Shown one piece after another: positions 23,115-34,524 of a stretch of 64,000 nucleotides of DNA (positions within the stretch are counted from its first letter, which is position 1; the number at the start of each line of letters is the position of its first letter). The position numbers were made by a program, and so were the translations under genes. The notes under the pieces are model-generated. The model did no database searches and was not told where the DNA came from. It saw only the letters and a list, made by a program, of their open reading frames with translations. Origin of the DNA: Prochlorococcus sp. AG-388-A01 (GTDB lineage: Bacteria > Cyanobacteriota > Cyanobacteriia > PCC-6307 > Cyanobiaceae); assembly GCA_003279945.1 (NCBI GenBank), contig QCGK01000006.1, positions 27,562-91,561 of the forward strand. The letters run 5' to 3'.

Positions 23115-24632
23115 ATGTCTATTCAAACAGTTCTTAAAAAAAAATCAATAGGAATACTTATGCATCCTTCATGTATACCAGGAGGAAGAGTTTGTGGAAC
23201 TTTTGGTAGAGGGGCTAAAGATTGGATAAAAAAGCTTCATAGCCATGGTATCGAATACTGGCAATTTTTACCTCTTACACCAACTGATTCTACTGGGTCG
23301 CCATATAGTTCACCATCTAGCTTTGCGCTGAATCCATGGTTTCTTGATATAGATTATTTAATCGAAAAGGGTTTTATCTTCATTTCTAATTTAGAAGAAT
23401 TAGGTCCCAAAAATCAGAGTAAGAATTATTTTGATTTTGATGCTGCGACTAATTTAACAAAAAAATTAGGTAGCCTCCTTTTGCAAGGATGGAGTTCCCA
23501 ATCTGAAGAGAGAAAACTTAATTTTAATGAATGGACTAGAAAGAATTCTTGGGTTGAAGATTATGCCACATTTGTTGTTATCAGGGAGGAATTTGATATG
23601 TTACCTTGGTGGGAATGGCCTAAAGAATTTAAAATAAAAAATAGCGAATTTCTAAAATCATGGATTAATACAAAAAGCGAAAAGATACTTATTAAAAAAT
23701 TAATACAGTGGCATCTAGATGAACAATGGAGTGCTATTAAAAAATTTGCAAAACTATATAATGTCAAGTTAATTGGAGATCTGCCCTTTTATGTTTCGAG
23801 GGACAGCGCCGATGTATGGAGTAATAAATCACTATTTTCAATTTTTAAAAATGGAAATTTAATCTTTCAAAGTGGTGTACCTCCTGATTATTTTTCATCA
23901 ACAGGACAATTATGGGGGACTCCAACTTACTTTTGGTCAAAACATAAGAGTACTAATTTCGATTGGTGGAGAAAAAGATTTAAAAGGCAATTTGAACTTG
24001 TTGACTTGTTGAGATTAGATCATTTCAGAGGTTTAGCTGGTTACTGGAGAGTTAATGGTAATTCTAAAACAGCAATTTCTGGTAAATGGATAAATTCTCC
24101 AGGAAGAACACTATTAAATAAACTAAAAATTGATTTAGGCACTGACTTCCTACCAATCATCGCGGAGGATCTGGGAGTAATAACACCTGATGTAGAAAAA
24201 TTAAGGAAATATTTTGAGCTTCCAGGAATGAAAATATTACAGTTCGCTTTTGATGGAAATGAAGACAACCCATATTTACCTAAGAATATTGAAGGAGAAA
24301 ATTGGGTAGTTTATACAGGTACCCACGATAACTCTACTTCCATTTCATGGTGGGAATGTTTAGATATTAACGCAAAAAAACGAATAAAAGATGAATATAA
24401 ATTCTCTGAAAATCCTTCATGGAGTTTAATAAAAATAGGCATGGATACAAATGCCAATCTCTTTATTGCTCCAATACAAGATATTTTATCTCTAGATGAC
24501 TCAAGCAGATTAAACATACCTGGTACTATAAAAAACAATTGGAAATGGAAGTTAAATCGATCTTTAGAAGAAATAGATGACAATATTAGGAAATTTAGTG
24601 AGCTAGGAAATAATTTTGGAAGAACCAGATAA
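23115..24632 (+). CDS. malQ: 4-alpha-glucanotransferase
   Basis: GIEYWQFLPLTPTDSTGSPYSSPSSFALNP, LIGDLPFYVSRDSADVW, LRLDHFRGLAGYW, IAEDLGVITPDV. Confidence 0.95.
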   Translation: MSIQTVLKKKSIGILMHPSCIPGGRVCGTFGRGAKDWIKKLHSHGIEYWQFLPLTPTDSTGSPYSSPSSFALNPWFLDIDYLIEKGFIFISNLEELGPKNQSKNYFDFDAATNLTKKLGSLLLQGWSSQSEERKLNFNEWTRKNSWVEDYATFVVIREEFDMLPWWEWPKEFKIKNSEFLKSWINTKSEKILIKKLIQWHLDEQWSAIKKFAKLYNVKLIGDLPFYVSRDSADVWSNKSLFSIFKNGNLIFQSGVPPDYFSSTGQLWGTPTYFWSKHKSTNFDWWRKRFKRQFELVDLLRLDHFRGLAGYWRVNGNSKTAISGKWINSPGRTLLNKLKIDLGTDFLPIIAEDLGVITPDVEKLRKYFELPGMKILQFAFDGNEDNPYLPKNIEGENWVVYTGTHDNSTSISWWECLDINAKKRIKDEYKFSENPSWSLIKIGMDTNANLFIAPIQDILSLDDSSRLNIPGTIKNNWKWKLNRSLEEIDDNIRKFSELGNNFGRTR

Positions 24633-24649
24633 TATAGACTTATTGAAGT

Positions 24650-25144
24650 CTATTTATCAATGATTTTGTTTTCAATATTTTGAATCTCAATAACATTTAC
24701 ATTTAAAATAAAATATCTCTTCAATATAAAAACCGTAAAAATTAAAATAAAAAAATACAAAAGGCTTCCCTGCCAAGTATTTATAATATCGAATTTGTTG
24801 AGAATAAAATCATTTTTTTCTTTCTTAAAATTTTCTCCTTCTCTAATTGCTAATTTTTCTAGTGTATTTTTTTCTAATCCTAAGCATTCCTCTAATTTGA
24901 TTAATATTGATCTTATAAATGGATACTTTGGTCTATTATTTTTGTTATTGTCTTCAATAGAAATTATTATTTGTTGATGAATTTTTGAAATACGTGACAA
25001 TTCTTGAATTGTGATATTTTTTTGGATTCTCGCTTCTTTTACTAACTTTGCGATTTCTACATACTGATCCACTAAACTATGATTTACTTCATTATCAATC
25101 ACAGAATTTTTTTCTACTAAAAAAAGATTTTTAAAAATATTCAT
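24650..25144 (-). CDS. RodZ-like helix-turn-helix membrane protein (short)
   Basis: KEARIQKNITIQELSRISKIHQQIIISIEDN HTH_25-like region followed by a single C-terminal TM segment. Confidence 0.55.
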   Translation of the reverse strand: MNIFKNLFLVEKNSVIDNEVNHSLVDQYVEIAKLVKEARIQKNITIQELSRISKIHQQIIISIEDNNKNNRPKYPFIRSILIKLEECLGLEKNTLEKLAIREGENFKKEKNDFILNKFDIINTWQGSLLYFFILIFTVFILKRYFILNVNVIEIQNIENKIIDK

Positions 25145-25258
25145 TCCATATTTACAATTTCATTAATTATTTGACTACTCAATTTTAAAAGTAAGTATTC
25201 TATTTAATTTTAATCATTTAAAAATCATAAGTAAATTAATTAGAAGTAAATATAAAAA

Positions 25259-26917
25259 CTAAACTGGAGAAATAATATTTTGAACCGCACTTTTTGCGAT
25301 ATTCAAAGGGCTAAATGTATCTCTAATTAAACTTAAAAGTTTTTTTGCATCAGTTAATTCTAGTTTGTCATCTTTTATAAGGCTTAAAAGAAGATTCTTC
25401 CGAACTTCGGATCCTTTTTTACTAACAAATAATTTCAATCCAGCATTGGCAACTGGTATTAGGTCTGAATTAATATTTTCAGAATCTTTAAATAAAATAT
25501 TTAGTAAACTTTCAACTTTTTTTATTTGAATTCTTCCTTTATTATCAAAAACAACTTCTAAAAGAATTTCTAAAATCTCATCAGAATTATCAGTAAGTAG
25601 TTTTTTAGCTATGTAGGGATATGCGATTTTCAAAATTTTGAATTCAGGATCTAGTCTTAGTGCCAAACCTTCTTGACTAACAACAGCTCTTATTATCAAA
25701 GCAAACCTACTGGGTACTCTAAATGGATAAGAATACATTAGTTTTGAAAATTTATCAGTTACATTTTTAAGATTAAAATTGCCAACCTCAGCGCTTAGAG
25801 ATCCTCCTAATACTTCTTTTAATGGTTCAACAAGTTTCTGAAGATCTTGTTCTTTAGTTAGAAAACCTAATTTCTGAAAATCTTTTGCAAGAAGATAATA
25901 TTCATCATTTATTATGTGAACAATAGCCTTAATGAGAGTGAGTCTATCTGAATTTGTAATTGTATCCATCATTCCGAAATCTACATAAGCTAAATTTCCA
26001 TAATCTGCATTTCCTCCTTTAAGAGCAAACATATTCCCAGGGTGTGGGTCAGCATGAAAATATCCATATTCAAATAATTGCTGAAGACCACTGATTACAC
26101 AAGTTTTTATAAAAGAGGAAGGTACTAAGTTATTTTCCTCCAATAAAGACCTATCTCTTAACTTGACTCCATCAATCCAGGAGGTTGTAATAATTCTCTT
26201 TGATGAAAACTGTTTTTCGAATTTAGGGATAAAAACATTTGGGTTTTCTTTGAATAAATTTGCGAACTTTAAAGCATTTTCACCCTCTTTTTCATAGTCA
26301 ATTTCATCAAAAAGTGCCTTGCCGAATTCATCTATTAATTCTCCAATTCCAACACCAATATTTAATGGCAAAAATGGTGAGAAAAAAGTTGCTAAAAACC
26401 TTAATATCACAACATCTCTTCTTATAAGAAAGTACAAATTCGGCCTTTGTACTTTTACAGCTACATAAGTATTATTTTTTGTTTTTGTTTTGTAAACCTG
26501 ACCTAAGCTTGCTGAGGCAATTGGACTCTCAGGGAACTCATCAAATAATTCACTTGGTGGGGCGCCAAGTTCCTCTTCAATTATTTTTAAAGCAATTTTA
26601 TGATCAAATGCCGGGAGATTATCCTGTAAGTTGGTAAGTTCTGTCAGCCAATCTTGTCTAACAAGATCAGGTCTAGTTGAAAGTGCCTGACCTAATTTTA
26701 TAAAACAAGGTCCTAAATCTGTTATTACATCAAAAAGATATTTGGAGAGATTTTTTTGTACATTTTTGTTTTTACTGTTACCTTGAAAAAGTATTCTTAA
26801 AAAAAGAAAAATAAAAGTTAAAAGGATATATAAAACTCTCGGGATGAAAATCCATGGTCTCAAAACCAACCAAATTAAGTCATTTTTTGCCGAGTATTGC
26901 GAATAAGACCTTGTCAT
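25259..26917 (-). CDS. ABC1/AarF (UbiB-like) atypical kinase
   Basis: LGPCFIKLGQALSTRPDLV, ASASLGQVYKTKT, YFHADPHPGNMFAL, VDFGMM. Confidence 0.93.
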   Translation of the reverse strand: MTRSYSQYSAKNDLIWLVLRPWIFIPRVLYILLTFIFLFLRILFQGNSKNKNVQKNLSKYLFDVITDLGPCFIKLGQALSTRPDLVRQDWLTELTNLQDNLPAFDHKIALKIIEEELGAPPSELFDEFPESPIASASLGQVYKTKTKNNTYVAVKVQRPNLYFLIRRDVVILRFLATFFSPFLPLNIGVGIGELIDEFGKALFDEIDYEKEGENALKFANLFKENPNVFIPKFEKQFSSKRIITTSWIDGVKLRDRSLLEENNLVPSSFIKTCVISGLQQLFEYGYFHADPHPGNMFALKGGNADYGNLAYVDFGMMDTITNSDRLTLIKAIVHIINDEYYLLAKDFQKLGFLTKEQDLQKLVEPLKEVLGGSLSAEVGNFNLKNVTDKFSKLMYSYPFRVPSRFALIIRAVVSQEGLALRLDPEFKILKIAYPYIAKKLLTDNSDEILEILLEVVFDNKGRIQIKKVESLLNILFKDSENINSDLIPVANAGLKLFVSKKGSEVRKNLLLSLIKDDKLELTDAKKLLSLIRDTFSPLNIAKSAVQNIISPV

Positions 26918-26981
26918 TAAAGTTAAAAAATATCAAAGAAGGATTCTTATTAGACCATTCTATATATATCAATAATACTTT

Positions 26982-28379
26982 ATGAGCATTTCATCTTTTC
27001 TAACTAAAAAGTTTTTAAAGTCACTTTTCTTTCCTGCTCATAACAGAGGGGCAGCTTTACCCAAGAGATTAGTGAAATTATTGAAAAAACAACCTGGATA
27101 TTGGGACTTACCCGAATTGCCAGAGATAGGCTCACCTCTATCCCAGAGCGGACTTATTGCCAAAACTCAAAGAGAATTCTCTGACAAATTTGGGGCGAAA
27201 GGATGTTTTTTTGGAGTTAATGGAGCCTCAGGATTATTACAATCAGCTGTAATTGCAATGGCGAATCCTGGCGAAACTATCCTGATGCCAAGAAATGTCC
27301 ATATAAGTATTATAAAAATCTGTGCGATGCAGAACATACAACCAATATTCTTTGACCTAGATTTTTCATCAGAAAACGGTCATTACAAACCAATCACAAA
27401 AAACTGGTTGGAAAATGTATTTAAAAAAATAAATTTTAATGAGAAAAAAATTGTTGGTGTAATTCTTGTAAGTCCATCTTATCAAGGTTACGCAGGTGAT
27501 TTAGGGCCTTTAATAGATCTTTGTCATCAAAAAAATTTACCTGTTTTGGTTGATGAAGCCCATGGTTCTTATTTCCTTTTTTGTGAAAACCTGGACCTAC
27601 CAAAATCCGCTTTAATATCAAACGCTGATTTGGTCGTTCACTCATTGCATAAGTCGCTAAATGGTTTAACTCAAACTGCTGCACTTTGGTATAAAGGGAA
27701 TCTAGTAAATGAGCAAAATTTAATTAAGAGTATTAATTTGTTGCAAACTACAAGTCCGAGTGCCCTATTACTTTCTTCTTGTGAAGAGTCTATTAAAGAC
27801 TGGCTTAATAAAAAAAGTTTATCAAAATATCAAAAAAGAATTTTAGAGGCAAAAAGTATCTACAAAAGATTAATCCAAAAGAATATTCCTCTCATAGAAA
27901 CCCAAGACCCCTTAAAAATTGTATTGAATACCTCTAAGGTTGGAATTGATGGTTTCACTGCTGATAAATTTTTTTATAAAAATGGTCTTATTGCTGAATT
28001 ACCAGAAATGTTTACGCTAACTTTTTGCTTAGGGTTTGCGAATCAAAATGATTTTCTTAATTTATTTGAAAAGTTGTGGAATAAATTACTAATAAATTCC
28101 AAAAAATTAAAAAGTTTAGAAGTGCTTCAATCGCCCTTTAAATTAGTTGAAGTACCCGAAATTCAAATTGGAATTGCTTGGAGAAGTGAGACTAAGAGTA
28201 TTCCTTTTTCGCAATCATTAAATAAAATATCTGGAGATATTATTTGCCCTTATCCTCCTGGGATACCTCTACTAGTTCCTGGAGAAAAAATTGATGTTAA
28301 TAGATTTAATTGGATAAATAATCAAAGTTTATGTAACGAAGATCTGTTAAATTTTAATATAAGAGTCATAAAAACATAG
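26982..28379 (+). CDS. Orn/Lys/Arg decarboxylase family protein
   Basis: FGVNGASGLLQSAVIAMANPGETILMPRNVH, VDEAHGSYF, VVHSLHKSLNGLTQTAALW (PLP-Lys). Confidence 0.9.
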   Translation: MSISSFLTKKFLKSLFFPAHNRGAALPKRLVKLLKKQPGYWDLPELPEIGSPLSQSGLIAKTQREFSDKFGAKGCFFGVNGASGLLQSAVIAMANPGETILMPRNVHISIIKICAMQNIQPIFFDLDFSSENGHYKPITKNWLENVFKKINFNEKKIVGVILVSPSYQGYAGDLGPLIDLCHQKNLPVLVDEAHGSYFLFCENLDLPKSALISNADLVVHSLHKSLNGLTQTAALWYKGNLVNEQNLIKSINLLQTTSPSALLLSSCEESIKDWLNKKSLSKYQKRILEAKSIYKRLIQKNIPLIETQDPLKIVLNTSKVGIDGFTADKFFYKNGLIAELPEMFTLTFCLGFANQNDFLNLFEKLWNKLLINSKKLKSLEVLQSPFKLVEVPEIQIGIAWRSETKSIPFSQSLNKISGDIICPYPPGIPLLVPGEKIDVNRFNWINNQSLCNEDLLNFNIRVIKT

Positions 28380-28388
28380 AAATTTGAT

Positions 28389-29246
28389 ATGAGATTGAGA
28401 AGCGGATTACTTATAGGAATATTTGGTTTAATTGTTGTTTTGTTAGGGGGATGGTTTTTTACCTTAGCAACAGCATTGCTTACTTATTTAGCATTATTAG
28501 AATTTTTCAGGATGGCAGAATTTAAAGGAATAAAACCAGCAACTAAAACCACATTATTTTCATCTTTCGTTATTATAATTACTACTTATCTTGAGACAAG
28601 AGGATTGATTGAAGGGGAAATATCAAATTCAATTTTACCTATATGTTCAGTTGTAATATGTACTTGGTTACTTTTTCAACCAAAGCCTGGAACAATTTCC
28701 GATATTGCAGCTTCTATTTTTGGTTTATTCTATTTAGGTTTTTTACCTAGTTACTGGATTAAGTTAAGGGGGTTAGAGTCAGTGATAATAAATTCAAATC
28801 ATGGTTTTATTTCATTTGAAAACTTATCTAATACAGCAGGTCTTCATTTAACTTTAACCTCTTGTTTTTTAATTGTAGCTAGTGATATTGGTTCTTATTT
28901 CGTTGGTAAGTCATTTGGTAAAAAATCTCTTTCTCCAATATCTCCGAGCAAAACAATAGAAGGTTTAATTGGAGGAATATCTTGTTCAATTTTATTAGCA
29001 ATATTTTTCGCATTTTTACTTAATTGGGAAAATCCAATATTAGTTGGAATTTTATATGGAATTTTAATTTCTCTTATGGCATTAGTTGGAGATTTAATTG
29101 AATCAATGATGAAGAGAGATGCAAAAATAAAAGATTCGGGAACTTTTTTACCAGGGCATGGAGGCATTCTTGACAGAATTGACAGTTACATTTTTACTCC
29201 ATCTGTTTTGTATTACATTTTTATAATTCTCAAGTATCTAAATTAA
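28389..29246 (+). CDS. cdsA: Phosphatidate cytidylyltransferase
   Basis: SDIGSYFVGKSFGKKSLSPISPSKTIEGLIGG, C-terminal GDLIESMMKRDAKIKDSGTFLPGHGGILDRIDS signature. Confidence 0.96.
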   Translation: MRLRSGLLIGIFGLIVVLLGGWFFTLATALLTYLALLEFFRMAEFKGIKPATKTTLFSSFVIIITTYLETRGLIEGEISNSILPICSVVICTWLLFQPKPGTISDIAASIFGLFYLGFLPSYWIKLRGLESVIINSNHGFISFENLSNTAGLHLTLTSCFLIVASDIGSYFVGKSFGKKSLSPISPSKTIEGLIGGISCSILLAIFFAFLLNWENPILVGILYGILISLMALVGDLIESMMKRDAKIKDSGTFLPGHGGILDRIDSYIFTPSVLYYIFIILKYLN

Positions 29247-29258
29247 TTATGAAATTTT

Positions 29259-30158
29259 TTATTCCAAAAAATAATCTTGAATAACTTTACTAGATAATGA
29301 TGGTAAATCTACATGAGGTAAATGACCACAATTTTGCAACCCTATAAAATTTAATTTATCAATTTTTCTTATATTTTTAATCTCTTTTTTCCCAAGAATG
29401 CGATCATTTTCTCCACATACTGATTTGATTGGGATATTTTGAATATATTTTTGTGTTCCAGCAAATCCTCCACTTTTTGCAAATGATGCAAGTGAATTCC
29501 TCCATCCTTTACAACCTAAATGAATTGAAGCAATTTGCTCTTCCATTTCACCAACACACTCATCTGGAAAAGCAAATGCTTGCCTACAAAGACTTTTTCT
29601 GACCTGCTGCAATCCAAGAAATGAGGCCCCTATTTGGTTAAGAGGGAAAGGTATACTCTTAGGTTCTCCAAACAATCCGGCGGGAGACAAAAGAATAATT
29701 TTATCAATAGAATCAGGTATTTCAAAAGCAAGTTGTAAAGCAGTTGACCCTCCCATAGAGGCACCAATAATTTTTAGATTTTTTGTTATTTGTAATGTCT
29801 TAAGGAGATCAATTAAATATGAAATTATTTTAGAGGGATTGTATTCATTTGTTGCGCACCTAGGGCTAAAACCAAACCCTAAAAGATCAGGAATTATAAC
29901 TTGGAAATTTTTTTTTAATGATTGATATATTCTCCTAAACTCTAAAAAACTACTGTCAAAGCCATGGAGGAGAAGTATAGGTTGACCTTTTCCTCCCATA
30001 ACTACTGGGAATTTCAAAGAGTTCCAGTTTTCATTAAGTTTGATCCACTGTACATCTTTTGCCAAATAAAGACCTAAAGGATCTAATAGTGAATTTTTGG
30101 CACTCTCAAAAAAATCAATATTTAAATCACTAAGTTGTTCGAAATGAGTTTTAGTCAA
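29259..30158 (-). CDS. Alpha/beta hydrolase
   Basis: ILLLHGFDSSFLEFRRIY, DLLGFGFS, IGASMGGSTALQLA nucleophile elbow, NCGHLPHVD. Confidence 0.88.
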   Translation of the reverse strand: MTKTHFEQLSDLNIDFFESAKNSLLDPLGLYLAKDVQWIKLNENWNSLKFPVVMGGKGQPILLLHGFDSSFLEFRRIYQSLKKNFQVIIPDLLGFGFSPRCATNEYNPSKIISYLIDLLKTLQITKNLKIIGASMGGSTALQLAFEIPDSIDKIILLSPAGLFGEPKSIPFPLNQIGASFLGLQQVRKSLCRQAFAFPDECVGEMEEQIASIHLGCKGWRNSLASFAKSGGFAGTQKYIQNIPIKSVCGENDRILGKKEIKNIRKIDKLNFIGLQNCGHLPHVDLPSLSSKVIQDYFLE

Positions 30159-30166
30159 AAATATAA

Positions 30167-31258
30167 TTATATTTTAATTTTTTGTTGTTCAGAATTAACA
30201 ATAACCTCAATTATGTCTTGTTTACTAATTTTAAAAGGCAAAAAGTGAATTTCAGATTTATCTCTATAAGTAAAATCGGCAATTTTATCTAAATTTTGAT
30301 TATCAAAAACATTAATTCCTAATTCTGAGATAGTAGTTGGCAATTCCAATTCTTTCATTAGTACTAATAATTGTTTAATAGACTGATCAGCTAATTTATT
30401 ATTATTTTTCATTTCTTCAAGTCTTAATTGTAATAACAATCCAACTCCAACAATCTCACCATGTAAGAATTTATTAGGGGTAATAATCTGAGTAATTGCA
30501 TTATGAATAGCATGTGCTGCAGCTGTCCTACACTTTTCTCCACCGATACCCCCAACTAATCCTGCAGTAAGTCCACATGCTTCTATAGTATTTCGCCAAG
30601 AAGAATTATTTTTAACTTGATTTTTAAATGCTTTTGCTCCATTTATTAGTAATTGATCTCTTAGAACTCTTGATATCTGAATAGCTTGTTGTACAAGACC
30701 ATCATCTATAGTTGAACTTGTTATTGAGGATTCATACCACTTTGCTAAAGCATCTGCTATTCCACTTGCAAGTGTTCTAGATGGAGCTGTTTGAATAAAT
30801 TTATGATCGAATACTAGGACTTTTGGACAAGATCTCAATGCAACATCCTTTATAAATTGACCTTTTTTTGTATAAATATTTGATAAAGCCGTCCAACCCG
30901 CGCATGTAGACGCACTGAGAGGTACTGTAATACAAGGAATATCAAGACTTTCTGCTATATATTTGCCGGAATCAAGAACTTTACCTCCTCCTGCTGCGAT
31001 AACAGCATCATGTTTATTATTTAAGATGATATCTTTAACTTTTAAAATATCTTCATAGCAGCAATCAAATTGTAGATTTGCCGAATTGACATCAAGTTCT
31101 AGATTCTTTAAATCTCTAAGAATTTTATTTTTAATATCATTGGTACAAGCACTTCTACCTAAAATCAATGGGCATTTAGTTAAATTAGCAATATGAGGTA
31201 GAGCTTTTTCCCAGGCATCATTCCCCCTAAATATGGTTTCTGGAGAGATTGATTGCAT
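30167..31258 (-). CDS. Glycerol dehydrogenase-like iron-containing dehydrogenase
   Basis: AAGGGKVLDSGKYIAE, TVPLSASTCAGWTALSNIY, AHAIHNAIT, FLHGEIVGVGLLLQL. Confidence 0.8.
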   Translation of the reverse strand: MQSISPETIFRGNDAWEKALPHIANLTKCPLILGRSACTNDIKNKILRDLKNLELDVNSANLQFDCCYEDILKVKDIILNNKHDAVIAAGGGKVLDSGKYIAESLDIPCITVPLSASTCAGWTALSNIYTKKGQFIKDVALRSCPKVLVFDHKFIQTAPSRTLASGIADALAKWYESSITSSTIDDGLVQQAIQISRVLRDQLLINGAKAFKNQVKNNSSWRNTIEACGLTAGLVGGIGGEKCRTAAAHAIHNAITQIITPNKFLHGEIVGVGLLLQLRLEEMKNNNKLADQSIKQLLVLMKELELPTTISELGINVFDNQNLDKIADFTYRDKSEIHFLPFKISKQDIIEVIVNSEQQKIKI

Positions 31259-31274
31259 TTTTTAAGTGAATTTA

Positions 31275-33803
31275 CTAAAAGTTAGCACCTGCTAACTCCT
31301 GTTGAGATTCTTCAGAAGAGATATTGATTGTAACTTTTTTATTATCATCTATATCTACAAGAGCCTTATCACCATCTTTTATTCTCCCCGAAAGAACTTC
31401 CTCTGCCAAACTATCTTCTAATAAGCGCATAACTGCTCGTCTTAAAGGCCTTGCTCCATAAGAAGGGTTATAACCTTCTTCAACAAGTCTTTCTTTGAAA
31501 GCATCAGTTACGCTTAATTTAATGCCTTTATCTTGTAATCTTCCAAAAACCTCTTGCAACATTATTTCAGCAATTTCTTTAACCTCATTTTTAGATAGTT
31601 GTCTGAAAACAATTATTTCATCAAGTCTATTTAAAAATTCAGGTCTAAAGTATTGCTTTAGTTCTTCATTAACTAAAGATTTAATTCTATTGTACTGACT
31701 ATCTTCAACAGAATCACCAGAAAACTCAAATCCTAAACCGCCTCCACCTTTCTCAATCACTTTTGAACCAATATTTGAAGTCATTATTAACAAAGTATTT
31801 TTAAAATCAACAGTTCTACCTTTCGAATCAGTTAGTCTGCCGTCCTCAAGAAGTTGTAATAATAAATTGAAGACATCCGGATGAGCTTTCTCTACTTCAT
31901 CAAATAGAACAACTGTATAAGGTCTTCTTCTGACAGCCTCAGTAAGTTGACCACCTTCGTTAAAACCAACATATCCTGGTGGCGAACCTATAAGTTTACT
32001 AACTGTGTGTCTTTCCATAAATTCTGACATATCTAATCTGATCATTGCTTCTTCGCTACCAAAAAAATATGAAGCTAAAGATTTAGTTAATTCAGTTTTA
32101 CCTACACCAGTAGGACCTGAAAAGATAAAACTCGCGATAGGTCTATTAGGATTTTTTAAACCAACTCTTGCTCTTCTAATAGCTCTAGAAACAGCTTTTA
32201 CAGCTTCATCTTGACCTATTAGTCTTTGGTGAAGTGTTTCCTCCATATTGAGGAGTTTTACTGATTCTGTTTCAGTTAATTTTTGAACGGGTACACCTGT
32301 CCAAGAAGCTACAATGTGTGCAACATCTTCTTCGCAGACCATAGGATTTTGTAATAGTTTTGAATCATTATTTAACGAGTTTGTATCTATATTAGATTCG
32401 TCCTCAGCTGTAGTTTCTTTTTTATTATCAAGAACCTCTTTAATTTTTGCGGACAATTCCATCTCTTTCTCTCTTAATTGACCAGCTTGATCAAAGTTTT
32501 GGTCCCTTACAGATTCTTCTTTTTGTTTTTGAATTTGTCTTAGTTCTTTATCTATTTGTTTAGCTTCAGGTGGAAGTTTAGAATTCATTAAACGAACTCT
32601 ACTTCCTGCCTCATCAATAAGATCTATAGCTTTATCGGGCAAAAATCTATCGGATATATAGCGATCGCCAAGGTGAGCTGCAGCCTCTAGAGCATCATCA
32701 GTGATTTTAAGACGATGATGTTGTTCATAACGTTCTCTAAGTCCCTTTAAGATTTCGATTGTATCTTCAATAGACGGTTCCCCAACCATGACAGGTTGGA
32801 ATCTTCTCTCTAATGCTGCATCTCTTTCGATATGTTTTCTATATTCATCAAGTGTTGTTGCACCAATACATTGGAGTTCTCCTCGGGCTAGTGCTGGCTT
32901 AAGAATATTTGCTGCATCTATAGCTCCTTCAGCAGCTCCAGCACCAATTAAAGTATGCACTTCATCTATGACTAATATTACGTTACCTGCAGATTTTATT
33001 TCTTCCATTATCTTTTTTAATCTTTCTTCAAATTCACCTCTATACTTAGTTCCAGCCACCAAAAGCCCAATATCAAGAGTTAAAACCCTTTTATCTTCAA
33101 GTATGTCAGGAATATCTCCTAGCTGTATTCTTTGAGCTAAACCCTCAGCAATAGCTGTTTTACCTACGCCAGGCTCCCCAATAAGAACTGGATTATTTTT
33201 AGTTCTCCTACCTAATATTTGAACAACACGATCAATTTCTGAATAACGGCCAACGACTGGATCAAGTTTTGATTCACTAGCTAACTTAGTTAAATTTGTT
33301 CCAAATTCATCTAAAGTGGCAGTCTTTAAATTACCTTTATTTGAATTAGCTCCACTTCCTACTTCAGCTGTTTCTCCTAACATCCTAATGACTTGAGTTC
33401 TTACTTTTGTAAGATCAATACTAAGATTTTCTAAAACCCTAGCAGCTACACCTTCACCCTCTCTTATTAAACCTAATAAGAGATGTTCAGTTCCTATATA
33501 ATTGTGACCCAATTGACGGGCTTCTTCTAGAGATAATTCTAATACTCTTTTTGCCCTTGGAGTAAAAGGGATTTCTACAGCAACAAAACCTGAACCTCTA
33601 CCAATGATCTTTTCAACCTCTATTCTGGAATCTTTTAAATTAACGCCTAGTGATTTTAGAACTTTAGCTGCAACACCTGTACCTTCTCCAATTAAACCTA
33701 ATAATATTTGTTCTGTTCCAACGAAATTATGACCTAGTCTTCTTGCTTCTTCTTGGGCAAGCATAATGACCTTTATAGCCTTTTCTGTAAATCTTTCAAA
33801 CAT
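31275..33803 (-). CDS. clpC: ATP-dependent Clp protease ATP-binding subunit ClpC
   Basis: Clp N-domain repeats, two AAA+ Walker A ([20 protein letters not shown]), UVR-like middle region. Confidence 0.97.
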   Translation of the reverse strand: MFERFTEKAIKVIMLAQEEARRLGHNFVGTEQILLGLIGEGTGVAAKVLKSLGVNLKDSRIEVEKIIGRGSGFVAVEIPFTPRAKRVLELSLEEARQLGHNYIGTEHLLLGLIREGEGVAARVLENLSIDLTKVRTQVIRMLGETAEVGSGANSNKGNLKTATLDEFGTNLTKLASESKLDPVVGRYSEIDRVVQILGRRTKNNPVLIGEPGVGKTAIAEGLAQRIQLGDIPDILEDKRVLTLDIGLLVAGTKYRGEFEERLKKIMEEIKSAGNVILVIDEVHTLIGAGAAEGAIDAANILKPALARGELQCIGATTLDEYRKHIERDAALERRFQPVMVGEPSIEDTIEILKGLRERYEQHHRLKITDDALEAAAHLGDRYISDRFLPDKAIDLIDEAGSRVRLMNSKLPPEAKQIDKELRQIQKQKEESVRDQNFDQAGQLREKEMELSAKIKEVLDNKKETTAEDESNIDTNSLNNDSKLLQNPMVCEEDVAHIVASWTGVPVQKLTETESVKLLNMEETLHQRLIGQDEAVKAVSRAIRRARVGLKNPNRPIASFIFSGPTGVGKTELTKSLASYFFGSEEAMIRLDMSEFMERHTVSKLIGSPPGYVGFNEGGQLTEAVRRRPYTVVLFDEVEKAHPDVFNLLLQLLEDGRLTDSKGRTVDFKNTLLIMTSNIGSKVIEKGGGGLGFEFSGDSVEDSQYNRIKSLVNEELKQYFRPEFLNRLDEIIVFRQLSKNEVKEIAEIMLQEVFGRLQDKGIKLSVTDAFKERLVEEGYNPSYGARPLRRAVMRLLEDSLAEEVLSGRIKDGDKALVDIDDNKKVTINISSEESQQELAGANF

Positions 33804-33992
33804 TAGAAGATTAAATTTCTACTAATAACCTACCAGTAATATGTCAATTTTGTGTTCAGAATGAGCTTTTGTGAATACCCAAAAGTATATTTTATTGAAT
33901 TAAATTTAACTTTTTTAGTGATATAGCAGTAAATTATAGTATTTTCAAGCATTCTGGTTATCCGAACAATTAAATTTTTAAATTTTTTTTAA

Positions 33993-34457
33993 TTATTTAT
34001 TTGTTAAAAATTTTTCTTTCAAGAGAGCATCTGAACCGTCTTTGTAATAATTCCTTCTTACTCCTACAGTACAAAAATCAAAGCGACTATAAAATTTTTC
34101 TGCGGTTCCATTAGTATGTGATACTTCTAAAAACAATTTATTAATTTTTAATTTTTCGCATTGATTTATTAAATAGCTCATAAGGTAAGTTCCAAAACCT
34201 TTTTTCCTAAATTTCTGATTTACTACAAAATAATTTATATGAGCTTCATCAAGAACCACCTGAAGAACGCATATTCCTATTACTGAATCTGGAAGCAATA
34301 ACCCTAAAACTTTTATCCCTTCTTTTTTTAGTTCTTCAGACCACTGCTTTTTGCTCCATAATGAAATTGTATTTGAATCTAATTCATAACATAAATCAAT
34401 ATCTTTATCATTTAATTGTTTAACGGATATCATTTTATAATAAGCTAAATTACCCAA
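33993..34457 (-). CDS. rimI: GNAT N-acetyltransferase (RimI-like)
   Basis: NYFVVNQKFRKKGFGTYLMSYLINQCEK and LEVSHTNGTAEKFYSRFDFCTVGVRRNYY motifs. Confidence 0.75.
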   Translation of the reverse strand: MGNLAYYKMISVKQLNDKDIDLCYELDSNTISLWSKKQWSEELKKEGIKVLGLLLPDSVIGICVLQVVLDEAHINYFVVNQKFRKKGFGTYLMSYLINQCEKLKINKLFLEVSHTNGTAEKFYSRFDFCTVGVRRNYYKDGSDALLKEKFLTNK

Positions 34458-34524
34458 AAAATTTAAATTTAAAGATCATCTTAGATGATGTCATTTTTAT
34501 CATAACCATACTTGATATTTCTCC

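Noticed and set aside
31495-33135. Plus-strand ORFs inside clpC
   Set aside because: Antisense shadows of clpC, including Ser/Ala-rich translations; no independent evidence.
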